A stretch of 64,000 nt of DNA from Selaginella tamariscina (GCA_003024785.1 PUQB01000094.1:161249-225248); one strand, 5' to 3'; counted from the first letter of the stretch, positions 1-11,325 are shown. Notes: generated by a model not told the origin, from the sequence alone. Numbers and translations: made by a program.

Positions 1-19
1 GGTATGTTGAATCAATCCC

Positions 20-870
20 GACTAACTCTGTCTGAGACGGAGAAGGTTTACAAAATACCAATGGAGGGAACCGAGAAGGTGGTGGGATTAATTTCACCAT
101 CCCTTACATGGTGGGCGGGATTAATCCCGCCGCGTACGCATTCCCTGCGCGGAATCGGGCGGGATTTATCCCGCCGCCATTGGCCTGCCTGAAGGGCCTA
201 GGCGGCGGGATTAATCCCGCAAGATTTCGCACAGGGCATTGGCGTTCGGCGGGATTAATCCCGCCGACTAAGGCCCGAGTGAAGGGCCTGGGAGGCGGGA
301 TTAATCCCGCCGAACGCCAATGCCCTGTGCGAAATCGGGCGGGATTTATCCCGCCGCCATTGGCCTGCCTGAAGTGCCTAGGCGTCGGAATTAATCCCGC
401 CCGATTCCGCGCAGGGAATTGGCGTCCGGCGGGATTAATCCCGCCGCATAGGGATCGAGTGAAGGCCCTGGGCGGCGGGATTAATCCCGCCGAGTCTTCA
501 ATGCCTGTTGGAGAATGAATCTCGCCACCCTTCCCTTTTTCCTCCATTGGTGAGTTGGACCAATCCCAAACGTTTCTGTCTAAGACGTAGAAGGTTTACA
601 ACATACCAATGGAGGGGACTGGGAAGGGTGGCGAGATTCATTTAACCATCCCTTACATGGTGGGCGAGATTAATCCCGCCTCCTTTCTGGAGTCACTGAA
701 GGGGTGTGAGAAATAAATCCTGCCCAGTTCTCTCTGAGACCGAGAAGGGTGGCAAGATTAATTCCGCACTCCCGTTCAAGGCCTCCAGAAAGGTGGCGAG
801 ATTAATCCCGCCCACTCTTTCAGGAGGCATTGAAGGGGTGGCGAGATTAATCCCGCCGCACCTTCCATGT
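20..870. repeat. Array of 18-bp palindromes with ~45-bp spacing
   Basis: The core GGCGGGATTAATCCCGCC, a perfect 18-bp palindrome, recurs with small variations about every 45 bases from about 113 to 490 and more loosely to 870. The spacers also pair: the spacer near 221-244 is the reverse complement of the one near 311-334, and the one near 133-155 resembles the reverse complement of the one near 402-425, so the array can fold into nested hairpins. A block around 20-130 recurs around 570-690. Long reading frames on both strands here come from the GC-rich repeats and are not taken as genes. The same core occurs in an intron of the next gene and around 18.8-22 kb. Confidence 0.9.
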
Positions 871-930
871 GAATATATATGTGTATTAGTATATATAAGT
901 TGCATATCTCATTTTATTTACTTTTATCAT

Positions 931-1042
931 CTCTTCATATTATTTCGAGTAAAAGCTAGGAATCTATGTAAAACTGTCCAGAGCTCTCTTTCATATTATT
1001 TCGAGTAAAAGCTAGGAATCTATGTAAAACTGTCCAGAGCTC
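931..1042. repeat. 56-bp tandem duplication
   Basis: Two almost identical adjacent units start at about 931 and 987, each running through a CGAGTAAAAGCTAGG stretch to GAGCTC. The second unit runs into the left arm of the hairpin at 1032. No coding potential is seen. Confidence 0.85.
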
Positions 1043-1110
1043 ACATTTGTGGTGGTTCTAAAACGAAATGTTATCTTTCTTTTGCACTAACACAAATGTG
1101 AGCTTCGGAC
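1032..1110. repeat. Hairpin upstream of the ParB/MTase-like gene
   Basis: Imperfect inverted repeat: the arm at 1032-1051 (containing GCTCACATTTGTG) pairs with the arm at 1091-1110 (containing CACAAATGTGAGC) across a loop of about 39 bases. The same hairpin lies upstream of the second gene copy, at about 19020-19105 in inverted orientation, so it belongs to the duplicated unit. It could be a terminal structure, a promoter element or a binding site. Confidence 0.8.
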
Positions 1111-1256
1111 AGTTAATTACGTCTACTTCTCTCTGTGTATTATTTTTGTATATTCGGGTTTATACAAGTGTGTGTGCGTTTTTATATAATTTATATTTAT
1201 AGTGTATTATTTTGCAGAAGGACGATTTGATCAAACAAGGAGATCGAGTCATTAGT

Positions 1257-4200
1257 ATGGAGTCGTCGTCAAATTCTGGGTAAGAATTAAAATAAAATCT
1301 GTTATACTCGGATACTTGAACTAATCATTTTTGTATTCAGATGTGGAATTGAGGTGACATTAAAGACAAGAGCAGGAGAAGAGATGGGCAGGGGGATTCT
1401 GGAATCAACTTGGCCATATTTTAAGATAAATGGGAAGCGCATTGGAGCAACCATGGCTGCTGTCAAATTAACCTCTGTCACATCTCATGGACAAGCAAAA
1501 CAATGGAAAGTAGATTCGCTAGTCAAGCACCCGAAAGCAGGCTGCGAACCCAGATTGGACGATGCTCGACAGATATGCCTTGTTCCATCCAATGTCACGT
1601 TCTCGGATCCAGAGGTCGTCAGTTACAACATTAATCTCGGGTGGTTTTGTCGACTTGTGGATAATGACGTTCACGTGTTCACTAATGATGTTGACCTTGG
1701 AGTTCTTCTTCAACTCAACGAAAGCCCATCTATGGAGGGGATCCATCTGGATGTCTACTTCGAAGATCTTCAGACTCATCGAGTAGGTGTATTGTCAGGA
1801 GATATTGTTTCACAATACAGAAAATCAGCAAGTGGAGCAATCTTCCCTCTTGACATTGAAGAAGAACACAGCGACATCATAAGGGAGATTGAGAGGTGGC
1901 TCGGTCTCAGGTTCTCTACAGATCACGTTCAATTTGCTTAGGAAGCTTCGGGAGCTGGAGAGTGTGCCGAGAACACTAGAACAGCTGCAGTCGGGGATCA
2001 CACATGTTGATTCGGATCGCAAAAGAAAATCATCAATCGTTTTGTCAGCTGCACCTGTGGCATCTCATGCTGCAATAAGTCACAAGGAAATGATGTTGGA
2101 TGATAAGATTTATCCTTGTAGGGTTAAATATTGCAGCGTCAACCCAAACTTCAATTACAGGCCACTCAACCAGGAACGTGTAGCTGAGCTCATGGAGAAG
2201 ATGAAGGACGACAATTCTTATACCGTTCCACATAATGCTGTTTTGTGTCCATACTATGAAAGAAGGAAGGGTGCTGACAAAGTCTGGATCACAACACCAG
2301 AACAACTCATGAAGATTCAGACGGAGAATAAAAGATCTATCAAGTACTACATCATTAGTGGCCAGCACACAATAACGGCAGCCCAACGACTTCTCGAGAA
2401 CACAACAAAGGAACGATGGCAACAAAACTTTCCGAGCATACCCGTGAGAAGCTGACAAAAAGATCGGCGTTTTTAGCTAAGCCGAATCTCACAATCGAGC
2501 AGTACCATAAGTTATCGGCGGAATGGGACGCTGCCGACACCAACCACTACAACAGCAAAATATGGGAGAAGTTTAAACACACGCGAGCCGTGTGGGAATC
2601 TCTTCAGCGACCACAAAGAGCTACCGCAGGGAATACACAATCTGCGGAATACCGGGTAAGCAAATTGTTTGGGCGGGATTTATCTCGCCGGTATATTAAT
2701 CTGTCTTTTTCCTCAGAGAGTTGAAGAAATTGCAGCAGTTGATTTTGCCCAGGTGGGCGGGAAGGAAACATCATTTCTGATGATGTTGATTTCTTGCCCC
2801 GAAGATAGGATCTTTGCCAAATGGTTGGGGATTATGGAATCCTTTTCAAAAGGAACACTGAAGAAGAAGCAGACAAGTGAAGGGGAGCCCTCAGAAAAGT
2901 CTGCAAAGAAACCCAGTAAGACGCCGAAGGCTAAGTCTGTTCAATCTACAAAGGATGTAGACAACGATTTCAAGCTCACATGGTTGAAGCCTTTAAATGG
3001 AACAACGATGGAGGAGATGGAAGTCTTGGCTGATTTGGTGATCGATGGCAAACTACAAATTAATAACAGCAGCCCAACCTCTCCTTTTCATCTCAAGGCA
3101 ATGGAGTTGAAGACGGTCAGGCATTTCAAGGAGTGGTTGGGAATACACTGCCACAAACTGGGTTGGACCTCGACTTCAACATATGAAGAGGTTAGCAAAT
3201 ATTTGCATGTGACGAACGATGATATGCTTGTCGAATGGGTGAACCAATCGGAAGATCTAGGCAAGAATCTATTGCACGCCAACGCCAAAAAGGAGAACAT
3301 TGGGATGACGCCTTCTCTTATGGCAGTCCTTCAGCAGCGGAGAACCGAATTGAACCTTATAAAGGAGGATGCTACGAATCACGACAAGCCCTACAGATGT
3401 TTGTTGTTAGATTCGGAGACTTTATGGGGTAACATCACTGCTTGTAGGAAACCGTTTCAATTGTTCGTGATGGATCGGCGGGTGTCAAAAAATCTTTCGA
3501 CAGATAGGGCACTAGAGGATCTGGTGGAGAAACTTAGCCGTGCAAGCATATACATAGAAGGTATTTATTATTGAATTCATGCTTGCGCTCTTCACTGATA
3601 CCTACTTTTTCAGGTATTTATTTCTTGATTCTTGCTCATGTCACCGATACTTTTGCCTTCGCCTTCGCCAAGAAGAATAGACATCGTTGGACAGGATTTT
3701 ATATGAACGATGCTAATCCCAAGTGCATTGATACTGTTGTTCACTTGGTTGTTAGGAATGCGCCAAACAATTTCAAGCTTCCAAATGACTGGCCAGGCAT
3801 CTGTTTGCACTCCAACGGCCCTGAACCTCCATCCGATACACCGATAGGTATGAGTGACGTATTCGGCAATGTACGTTATCCAAACATTACAAGTCAAGCG
3901 GCACGGAGCATCGTCAACTTGATCAGGGGTCCTCACAGTGATGCGTGGGTTTTTGACTACTGCACTAGGGGGTCCGTCTTGAAGGAGTGTTACCTTCGGC
4001 ATACATGTGTGTTTGCCGTTGAGAAGGATAAGACCATGGTTGAGGACCTGAACAAGTGGATAGATTGGGTCTCAACTGAGTACCCCAACGATCCATAAAG
4101 GCGTATTTGAGAAAGTTCCCTCCAGATAAGTGCGATAGCTCTGAAGGTGAATCTGGTTCAATCTCGGAGTCTGAGAACGAACATCAATCAGATATTAGAC

Positions 4201-4358
4201 CGGAAGTTATCTCGAGGAGTACAGAACATTCGCACACTCCAGGACCCATGGAAACATCAATAGAAGATGCAGAAGATCTTGAACCATCTCACAAGCGGCT
4301 TAGACCTTCTTCGCCTCATTCAGAAGGTAATAGCGAAGAAGAATTGATAATGAATTGA
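1257..4358 (+). CDS. ParB-like / beta-class methyltransferase-like protein, five exons
   Basis: Proposed exons are 1257-1279, 1341-1895, 1942-2655, 2717-3560 and 3614-4358, with GT-AG introns of 46-61 bases. The frame closes at about 960 residues if one base is missing near 2400-2450 and one near 4090. Residues about 250-345 resemble a ParB/sulfiredoxin domain: an NPNFNYRPL segment, a helix, then YYIISGQHTITAAQRL and IPV, in the place of the usual GERRxxAA box. A Lys/Ser-rich linker follows at about 473-513. The C-terminal third reads like a beta-class N4/N6 amino-methyltransferase: HVTDTFAFAFA as motif V-like, then SQAARSIVNLIR and VFDYCTRGSV...AVEKD as motif I. No clear DPPY-type motif IV is seen, so catalysis is doubtful. 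The tail is acidic, with a basic HKRLRP patch. The N-terminal ~200 residues are unrecognised. Family assignment is by motif only; a host hypothetical gene is an alternative. Confidence 0.6.
2656..2716 (+). other. 61-nt intron carrying one palindrome unit
   Basis: GTAAG donor and CTCAG acceptor, phase 0, joining two conserved stretches of the ParB/MTase-like frame. Its centre holds GGCGGGATTTATCTCGCC, a variant of the flanking palindromes. The second gene copy has an intron at the same place (about 17583-17648 on the minus strand), also with a palindrome. Confidence 0.8.
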
Positions 4359-4562
4359 TAGAGTGATGAATAGTTGTAAATGAGTGTAACATAAGGCATT
4401 TTTGTATATTTCTTTTATATTTGTACAGAAAATAAATTCTCAAGGATTAATGAAGCTTTTAGTTCAAACATGGGTCACACATTAACAAGGTAAATAATAT
4501 ACCTTGATAATTTTAAGGTCAGCTAATTATCATTTTGCAGATGTAATGAAATAATTGAGAAC
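4359..4562. other. Spacer after the ParB/MTase-like gene
   Basis: About 200 bases holding the likely 3' untranslated region, with an AATAAA-like signal near 4429. A short inverted repeat, CAAGGTA...TATACCTTG, lies at 4486-4506. The whole stretch is conserved in the second copy (about 16570-16745, minus strand), so it is part of the duplicated unit. Confidence 0.55.
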
Positions 4563-5803
4563 ATGGATTTTCAGCATTGCCATGAGGTAAGAGAGGGGTT
4601 TGGCGACAATTTTTGTGCCACATGTCAGAATGACAGAGTTCATGCAGGAAATGGATAATAATGCAGCTCAAAACATCGTTACCATGGGGGCCACTTCAGT
4701 TTTTGCATCATCATTTTTATTGGCTTCAGTTCCGAAATCATTTCTTCAGCGCATGCAATATCTGAATCTTGTAAGGATGATGTACAATTAAATGATGAAG
4801 GGATAGGCAACGAAATAGTGGCAACGGATAAATGTGAAAGGGAGCAAACAAGTGATTTGCAAAGTATTCAAGAGGCAACGCTATCTCATGTTACTCATGG
4901 CCATATTGTGTTGTTGGATGTCAATGGTGTTCTGCTTCATCGACAAAGGCCCGAGGATAGAAAAACAGAAATCAAACAAGGAGATTTCATTCCTTGTCAT
5001 GGTAAATTTCGATATGATATTATTTTTCGTCCAGGGTTGGATCGTCTCTTTCAAAAGCTTAAGGAGATGGGTGCGCTTGTGGGGATTTGGTCATGCATGC
5101 AGATTCATAACTTAACACCGCTGTTGAGTTTACTTAAGAAACATTGTAGTGTTGCAGAAGAGGTGATTCGTAAAGATTGGATTTTTGACCAGCGAATGTG
5201 TTATAAACCTCTCGAATTTCACAATATAAGAAAGGAAAGCAAGCCATACTTCTTCAAGAATGAAAGAATAATTGGGACTCATGGGGAGATCAGTCGCTTA
5301 AGGATAACGAAGAATGCACATATCTTAGTAGTAGACGACTCTCCTCAGAAGGCTATGCTCAACCAAAACATTGCTTGTATTCATCCAATCACTTTCGATC
5401 CATATTCTGATACGATATCATGGATGAGCTAGTGAACTACTTGGATACGTGCCTCAGAAAGAAGAATCTCGAAAATTTTTGTGAGCAGTATCCACCGTAT
5501 CATACATTTCCTGAAGCTTTTCTTTCTCGTGATATTGAATTTTATAAAATGAAGGATAGCAACCGGGCGCTTTATAATATTATTCTTAAGGAACGTCAGT
5601 TTTTAGATGAGCCTTTATGCAGACCTTCTCTTATCACATCTTATGTATTAACAAGGATGGCAACTCCCAATTGCATTCGTGAGAGTGTTAAGTGGTGGCA
5701 ACAACATCAAGATATTGACCAAAATGATTTGATTAATCCGGAGAGTGATGATTTAGACAAAATGAAAAGATTTCTTTGTATGATAGAAAGAAAGTATTTA
5801 TAA
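4563..5803 (+). CDS. FCP1-like HAD phosphatase, frameshifted
   Basis: HAD-superfamily protein of the plant FCP1-like type, which acts as a phosphatase on protein substrates in characterised relatives. Motif I is LLDVNGVLL at about 4908-4934, with Asn in the second acidic position (DxN rather than DxD), as I recall for a plant subgroup. Motif IV is ILVVDDSPQKA near 5328-5360. The frame breaks near 5405-5418 by one missing base and continues as DELVNYLDTCL, the usual end of the domain, followed by a helical tail to 5803. The likely first exon is 4563-4586, with an 80-nt intron to 4666; the 5' part is uncertain and may itself lack a base. The region to about 4700 is also present in the inverted second copy, so this gene travelled with, or lay beside, the ParB/MTase-like gene. 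Confidence 0.6.
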
Positions 5804-6239
5804 AAAATTAACATGTTGATAAGAAAATGATTTCATTTGTAATTATGTTTGATAGTATTTCTTCATTATTGTAAACTATTTTTAGAATAATATGAATATT
5901 CTAAGATATTTTAGGAATATTCCTTACTAAGTAAGGTTATTGAAGGATTAATTAATTAATTAATTAATATTTAAGGCTTAATTACATATTAATTAAATGA
6001 TTAATTAATAATTAAAACTTAAGTATTAATTAGTAATTTATTTTATATTCCCATTTTCACGTATGCCCACTTTAGTTACAACGTGCATTTTTTTTGACTA
6101 GAAAAGATTAACCATCATATGGAACAAAGTCATTGCATTTGCCCATTTAATTGAGTTGAATAACTTATTGAATATCCTTGTTATTGTTGCTAACCATTAC
6201 AAAATTTACAGTGATTGTCTCAAATATACAAAATTTACA
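5804..6239. other. AT-rich spacer, no gene seen
   Basis: Contains a TTAATTAATTAA run near 5945-5965 and simple AT-rich DNA leading into the minisatellite. No open frame or structured element recognised. Confidence 0.6.
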
Positions 6240-8115
6240 GTGATTGTCTCAAATATGCCAAGTCTTAGAAGATATTGCAGACTTGTTTTAGGGTTCAATA
6301 ATTGAGTTGGATAACTTATTGATATCCTCGCGATTGTTGCCAACCGTTACAAAATTTAGAGTGATTGTCTCAAATATACTAAGTCTTAAAAGCATATTAA
6401 AGACTTGTTTTAAGGTTCAATATATCTCATGTCAAGTCTTAAAAGTATATTGCAGACTTGTTTTAGGATTCAATATATTTCATGTCAAGAGTCAAGTCTT
6501 AAAATCATGTCAAGTCTTAGAAGTATATTGCAGACTTGTTTTAGGGTTCAATATATTTCATGTCAAGTCAAGTCTTAGAAGCATATTGCAGACTTGTTGA
6601 ATAGTCTTAGAAGCATATTGCAGACTTGTTTTAGGGTTCAATATATCTCATGTCAAGTCTTAGAAATATATTAGAGACTTGTTTTAGGGTTCAATATATC
6701 TCATGTCAAGTCAAGTCTTAGAAGTATATTGCAGACTTATTTTAGGGTTCAATATATCTCATGTCAAGTCAAGTCTTATAAGCATATTGCAGACTTGTTG
6801 AATAGTCTTAGAAGCATATAGCAGACTTGTTGAATAGTCTTAGAAGCTTATTGCAGACTTGTTTTAGGGTTCAATATAGCTCATGTCAAGTCTTAGAAGT
6901 ATATTGCAGACTTGTTTTAGGGTTCCATATATTTCACGTCAAGTCAAGTCTTGTTTTAGGGTTCAATATATCTCATGTCAAAGTCAAGTCTTCTAAGCAT
7001 ATTGCAGACTTGTTGAATAGTCTTAGAAGCATATTGCAGACTTGTTTTAGGGTTCAATATATCTCATGTTAAGTCTTAGAAGTATATTGCAGACTTGTTT
7101 TAGGGTTCAATATATCTCATGTCAAGTTAAGTCTTGTTTTAGGGTTCAATATATCTCATGTCAAAGTCAAGTCTTAGAAGTATATTGCAGACTTTCTTAG
7201 AATCATGTCAAGTCTTAGAAGTATATTGCAGACTTGTTTTAGGGTTCAATATATCTCATGTCAAGTCAAGTCTTGTTTTAGGGTTCAATATATCTCATGT
7301 CAAGTCAAGTCTTAGAAGCATATTGCAGACTTGTTGAATAGATGTGCATATTGCAGACTTGTTTTAGGGTTCAATATATCTCATGTCAAGTCAAGTCTTG
7401 TTTTAGGGTTCAATATATCTCATGTCAAGTCAAGTCTTAGAAGCATATTGCAGACTTGTTGAATAGATGTGCATATTGCAGACTTGTTTTAGGGTTCAAT
7501 ATATCTCATGTCAAGTTCAAGTCTTAGAAGCATATTGCAGACTTTCTTAGAATCATGTCAAGTCTTAGAAGTATATTGCAGACTTGTTTTAGGGTTCAAT
7601 ATATCTCATGTCAAGTCAAGTCTTAGAAGCATATTGCAGACTTGTTTTAGGGTTCAATATATCTCATGTCAAAGTCAAGTCTTAGAAGCATATTGCAAAC
7701 TTTCTTAGAATCATTTGTTTTAGGGTTCAATATATCTCATGTCAAAGTCGTCTTAGAAGCATATTGCAGACTTTCTTAGAATCATGTCAAGTCTTAGAAG
7801 TATATTGCAGACTTGTTTTAGGGTTCAATATATCTCATGTCAAGTCAAGTCTTATTTTAGGGTTCAATATATCTCATGTAAAGTCGAGTCTTAGAAGCAT
7901 ATTGCAGACTTGTTGAATAGATGTGCATATTGCAGACTTGTTTTAGGGTTCAATATCTCATGTCAAGTCAAGTCTTATTTTAGGGTTCAATATATCTCAT
8001 GTAAAGTCGAGTCTTAGAAGCATATTGCAGACTTGTTGAATAGATGTGCATATTGCAGACTTGTTTTAGGGTTCAATATATCTCATGTCAAAGTCAAGTC
8101 TTAGAAGCTTGTTGA
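6240..8115. repeat. Composite minisatellite of hairpin and spacer modules
   Basis: About 1.9 kb of irregular tandem repeats built from two modules. One is CAAGTCTTAGAAG...TTGCAGACTTG, with 7-bp inverted ends (CAAGTCT/AGACTTG). The other is TTTTAGGGTTCAATATATCTCATGT. Modules are shuffled, truncated and duplicated, with a higher-order unit of about 130 bases repeated around 7260-7500. Short open frames inside are repeat translations. The left flank near 6180-6300 has two further copies of an AAATTTACAGTGATTGTCTC unit. Confidence 0.9.
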
Positions 8116-8125
8116 ATAGTGCATT

Positions 8126-8481
8126 TGTCATAATGCATGTATCATTTTTTACCTTTCATAGGACTTGAATCCAAGACCTTTTCGTTAACACACATGTGTT
8201 AGCCAACTTGTCCGTATGATCTTAGATGTTGAATTACACCATCAACAGTAACACGTATATTCATACGCATGTTCCAAACCAGTTGTGGACCACACAATCT
8301 TCAGGACCTTAGATATATAAACAGGGTTCTAGTTTCATGTTTCTCAGAATCATTCAACACCAGTCTTTGGCCATGTGTTTCATTCTGTATTCATTTCTCT
8401 CTTGAATACAATCTCCTCCTTTCAGCTCAAAGATTCCGCCCTTTTTTTTAAAGGTTTTGCCCTTTGCACAAGGTCATGACA
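8126..8481 (+). repeat. 5' LTR of the 8-14 kb gypsy element
   Basis: Begins TGTCATAATG and ends GGTCATGACA; about 356 bases. A TATA-like TATATAA lies at 8314-8320. Clearly homologous to 13625-13973 over its whole length with scattered substitutions. Confidence 0.85.
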
Positions 8482-8598
8482 GTTTAAATGATTTTGAGGT
8501 AGTGACAAGCTTCTGCTCCCGCTTGTCATCGATCCCATTTTCTTTTTTTCTTTCTTTTTTATTTTTATTTTGTTTCCGATTTTCTTCTTCAACGCATC

Positions 8599-9423
8599 AT
8601 GTTCAAGCATGCTCTTCGTGAGCAAGTTGTTGCCCTCCAGCAACAGATCGAACAACTACACCTGAAAAATGATCAGCTCCGACAATGTGCAAATTCTCCA
8701 AAGCCGAAGATCAGCATGCCCGATAAGTTCGATGGTACCCGATCGAAGTTCCAAGGTTTTCTTAATCATCGGTTCTGCTCTTTCGTGGTTCTCAGCCTTG
8801 CTGGAGAACAATGATCTGATCCTTTATAATTTTGAGGAGTTTGTGGAATGGTTCACGGCGATGTTCAGTGACGTGGATCGTGAGAGTGCTACCATCACCA
8901 AACTTTGCCAACTTCACCAAGGGGGTATGTTGGTAGCAGAGTATGCGTCAAAGTTCCAACTCCTTACTTGTGATGTCCCTAGGGAGATTGTGCTCTCAAG
9001 GAGGTTTTTTGGTCGGGGTTGCAGGACGAGATCAAAGACATGTTACTGAATTTTACTATTCCGGAAACCCTCACCAGCATGATAGAGTTGGCAATCCGTT
9101 GTGACAACTGGTTGATCGAGCAGAAATAAGAATGTCAGCATCCTTCTTTCTTCCCGGTGCCGTCTTCTTCCATTTCTCCAATCTCTGTTTCTTCATTTGC
9201 TGATCCATCATCTTCCTCATTAGAACCATCCCCGATGGAATTAGGGCGATCATGTCGAGGCAAGCTTTTGCCAACCGAATGGCAAAAGCGGATTCAGTAC
9301 AAGCTTTGTCTGTACTGTGGGGACTTGTACCACAAGCTGGAGAATTGTCATCGATGTCTAAAGCAAGCTCGTGAAGTGGCCCTTGCTGTGCTGATGGAAA
9401 ATGAGAAGATCCAGCCCGAATAG
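8599..9423 (+). pseudogene. Gypsy gag remnant
   Basis: Begins MFKHALREQVVALQQQIEQL, a coiled-coil-like start, then PKISMPDKFDGTRSKFQGFL typical of plant gypsy gag. The frame shifts near 8790 and again near 9050, and a TAA lies at 9127. A zinc knuckle of CX2CX4HX4C form, CLYCGDLYHKLENC, lies at about 9307-9348. It would have been the structural protein binding element RNA. Confidence 0.8.
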
Positions 9424-9524
9424 GAGCCGTCCGGCTGGATTGTCGTGGAACAACTCATGTTTCTCAAGGCTCTTCACTCAAAACATTTTCCCTTCCTCAT
9501 CTTGAATCCATTCCATCCACGAAG

Positions 9525-9806
9525 GTGTGCAAGTCATTCCATGTTTCGGTGCAGTTGAAGACGCCAGAGGTAGAGTTCTCTGGTAAAGCTTTGGTGGATA
9601 ACGGAGCGAACGCAAATTTCATCGACAAGAATTTTGCTGTCAAGCATGGGATTCGTCTACATCCTTTGAAGACTCCTGGTTCTGTACGGGTAGGACGAGA
9701 TATCAAATCTGGAGCGGTAATAAATGACACAGAGTTCGTCGAGGTCGTTGCTTGCGGTGCTATGTGCAACATCTCCTTCAATGTTGTTCTATTCCAGACT
9801 CTATGA
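9525..9806 (+). pseudogene. Gypsy aspartic protease remnant
   Basis: The frame contains ALVDNGANANFID, the retropepsin active-site region, with DNG where DSG or DTG is normal, so activity is doubtful. It lies between gag and reverse transcriptase as expected. Frame is lost shortly after 9800. Confidence 0.75.
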
Positions 9807-9983
9807 TTATCTTTGGTTTGCAGAGGATCGAGTTGGTGGATCCTGGTTGGAGAGAACGTTTCATGAACAGTTTCCCAGATGTTTCAACTCCGGCCACACT
9901 CTTTTATTCCGATCATGTTCTAGTTCCTCCTCCGCTTCAAGTCTGGCATATCACCTTGAAGTAGTTCAAGAAAGATAGCTGAC

Positions 9984-11325
9984 ATGACCCAGTGTCCATG
10001 TTTGCGATCACAATCTATCCCTGCTCTGCTAAGGATGTTTTTGTTCGTGTCTCCTGCCTTACCAAAGCAGTATGCTGATTTCGCAGACGTCTTTGACAAA
10101 AAGAAAGCTTCTGCTTTGCCACCGCACTGTGAGTACAACTGTCTTATCAATCTCGTTGAGGGTAAGCAGCCATCCTCCGGTCCCATCTACGGTCTCTCAC
10201 CAATAGAGTTGGAGACATTGAGGAAATACATTGAGGAGAATCTTGTCACTGAATTTATCTGTAATTCGCGATCACCGGCTGGTGCCCTAGTATTCTTTGT
10301 TTTCAAGAAGGATGGAAGTTTCCGGCTTGTGGACTACCGAGATCTGAATAAGGTCACCATTCCAAACAACCATCCTCTCCCGCTCATCTCCGACATGCTC
10401 GAGTGTCTTTCTAGTGCCCAGTATTTCACAAAGATCAATTTAAGAGGAGCGTACAATCTCATTCGAATCCGAGAAGGGACGAGTGAAAAACACATTCCGT
10501 ACATGCTAGGAACATTTCGAGTACGTAGTAATGCCGTTTGGCCTGACAAATGCACCTGCTGTTTTCCAACACATGGCTAATGATATTTTCTGGGATTTCT
10601 TCGATTTGTTTGTCATCATGTACCTAGATGACATCCTGATATTTTCCAAGACTCGAGAAGAACACGAACGGCATGTACGGTTAGTCTTAGAGAAGCTTCA
10701 GAAGCACCACCTATCTACCAAGTTGGAGAAGTGCTCTTTCAGTCAGCAGTCTGTCGAGTTCTTAGGGTACATCGTTTCAGCTGAAGATGTTCACATGGAT
10801 CCTACAAAAGTTCAGACTGTATTGGAGTGGGAGAGACCATCAAATGTTCGTGACGTTCGATGTTTTTCTCGGGTTTGCAAACTTCTATTGACATTTCGTT
10901 CAGGATTTCTCCAAGATTGCATTACCATTGACGAAGTTGACTAGCAAGGATGTTCCATTTGTCTGGTCCTTTGAGGCTGAGGAGGCGTTCGAGTTCCTAC
11001 AAAAGGCATTCACCTTGGCACATGTTCTTATCCATCCTAACCCTGTGAAGCCATATTTCGTGGAAGGGATGCCTCTGACTTCGCTATTGGTGGAGTGTTG
11101 TCCCAGGAAGGTCCAGATCATCTTTTCCATCTCATTATTTTCCATTCCTACAAGTTCACTGCACCTGAGATCAACTACGATGTCTATAATGAGCTATTGG
11201 CGATTGTGGATGCCTTTGAAGAGTGGCACAGATTCCTTAAAGGTTCCTCGCATGTGGTTAAGGTGTATTGTGATCACAAGAACCTCCAGTATTGGGCAAT
11301 AGCACGAGTTCTCAATCGGTGTTAG
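9984..11325 (+). pseudogene. Gypsy reverse transcriptase and RNase H remnant
   Basis: The frame from 10050 to 10520 carries the RT fingers (SPAGALVFFVFKKDGSFRLVDYRDLN). It then shifts one base so that MPFGLTNAPAVFQ continues at 10531. The catalytic YLDD is at about 10621-10632. A further shift near 10900 leads into the RNase H region (VPFVWSFEAEEAF at about 10951-10990 and later VVKVYCDHKNLQYW). Domain order is canonical, but the reading frame is broken at least three times. Confidence 0.9.

Noticed and set aside
104..547. Overlapping long frames on both strands of the palindrome array
   Set aside because: Composition is a direct translation of the repeats (GGINPA-like periodicity) in both directions, so these are repeat shadows.
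20..870. CRISPR-like regularly spaced palindromes
   Set aside because: Spacers are themselves related and partly complementary, no cas genes are present, and the context is a plant genome.
1257..4358. Very short introns (46-61 nt) as proof of horizontal transfer of the ParB/MTase-like gene
   Set aside because: Host-type genes here also have introns of about 52-57 nt (CLE, O-methyltransferase), so intron length does not separate them.
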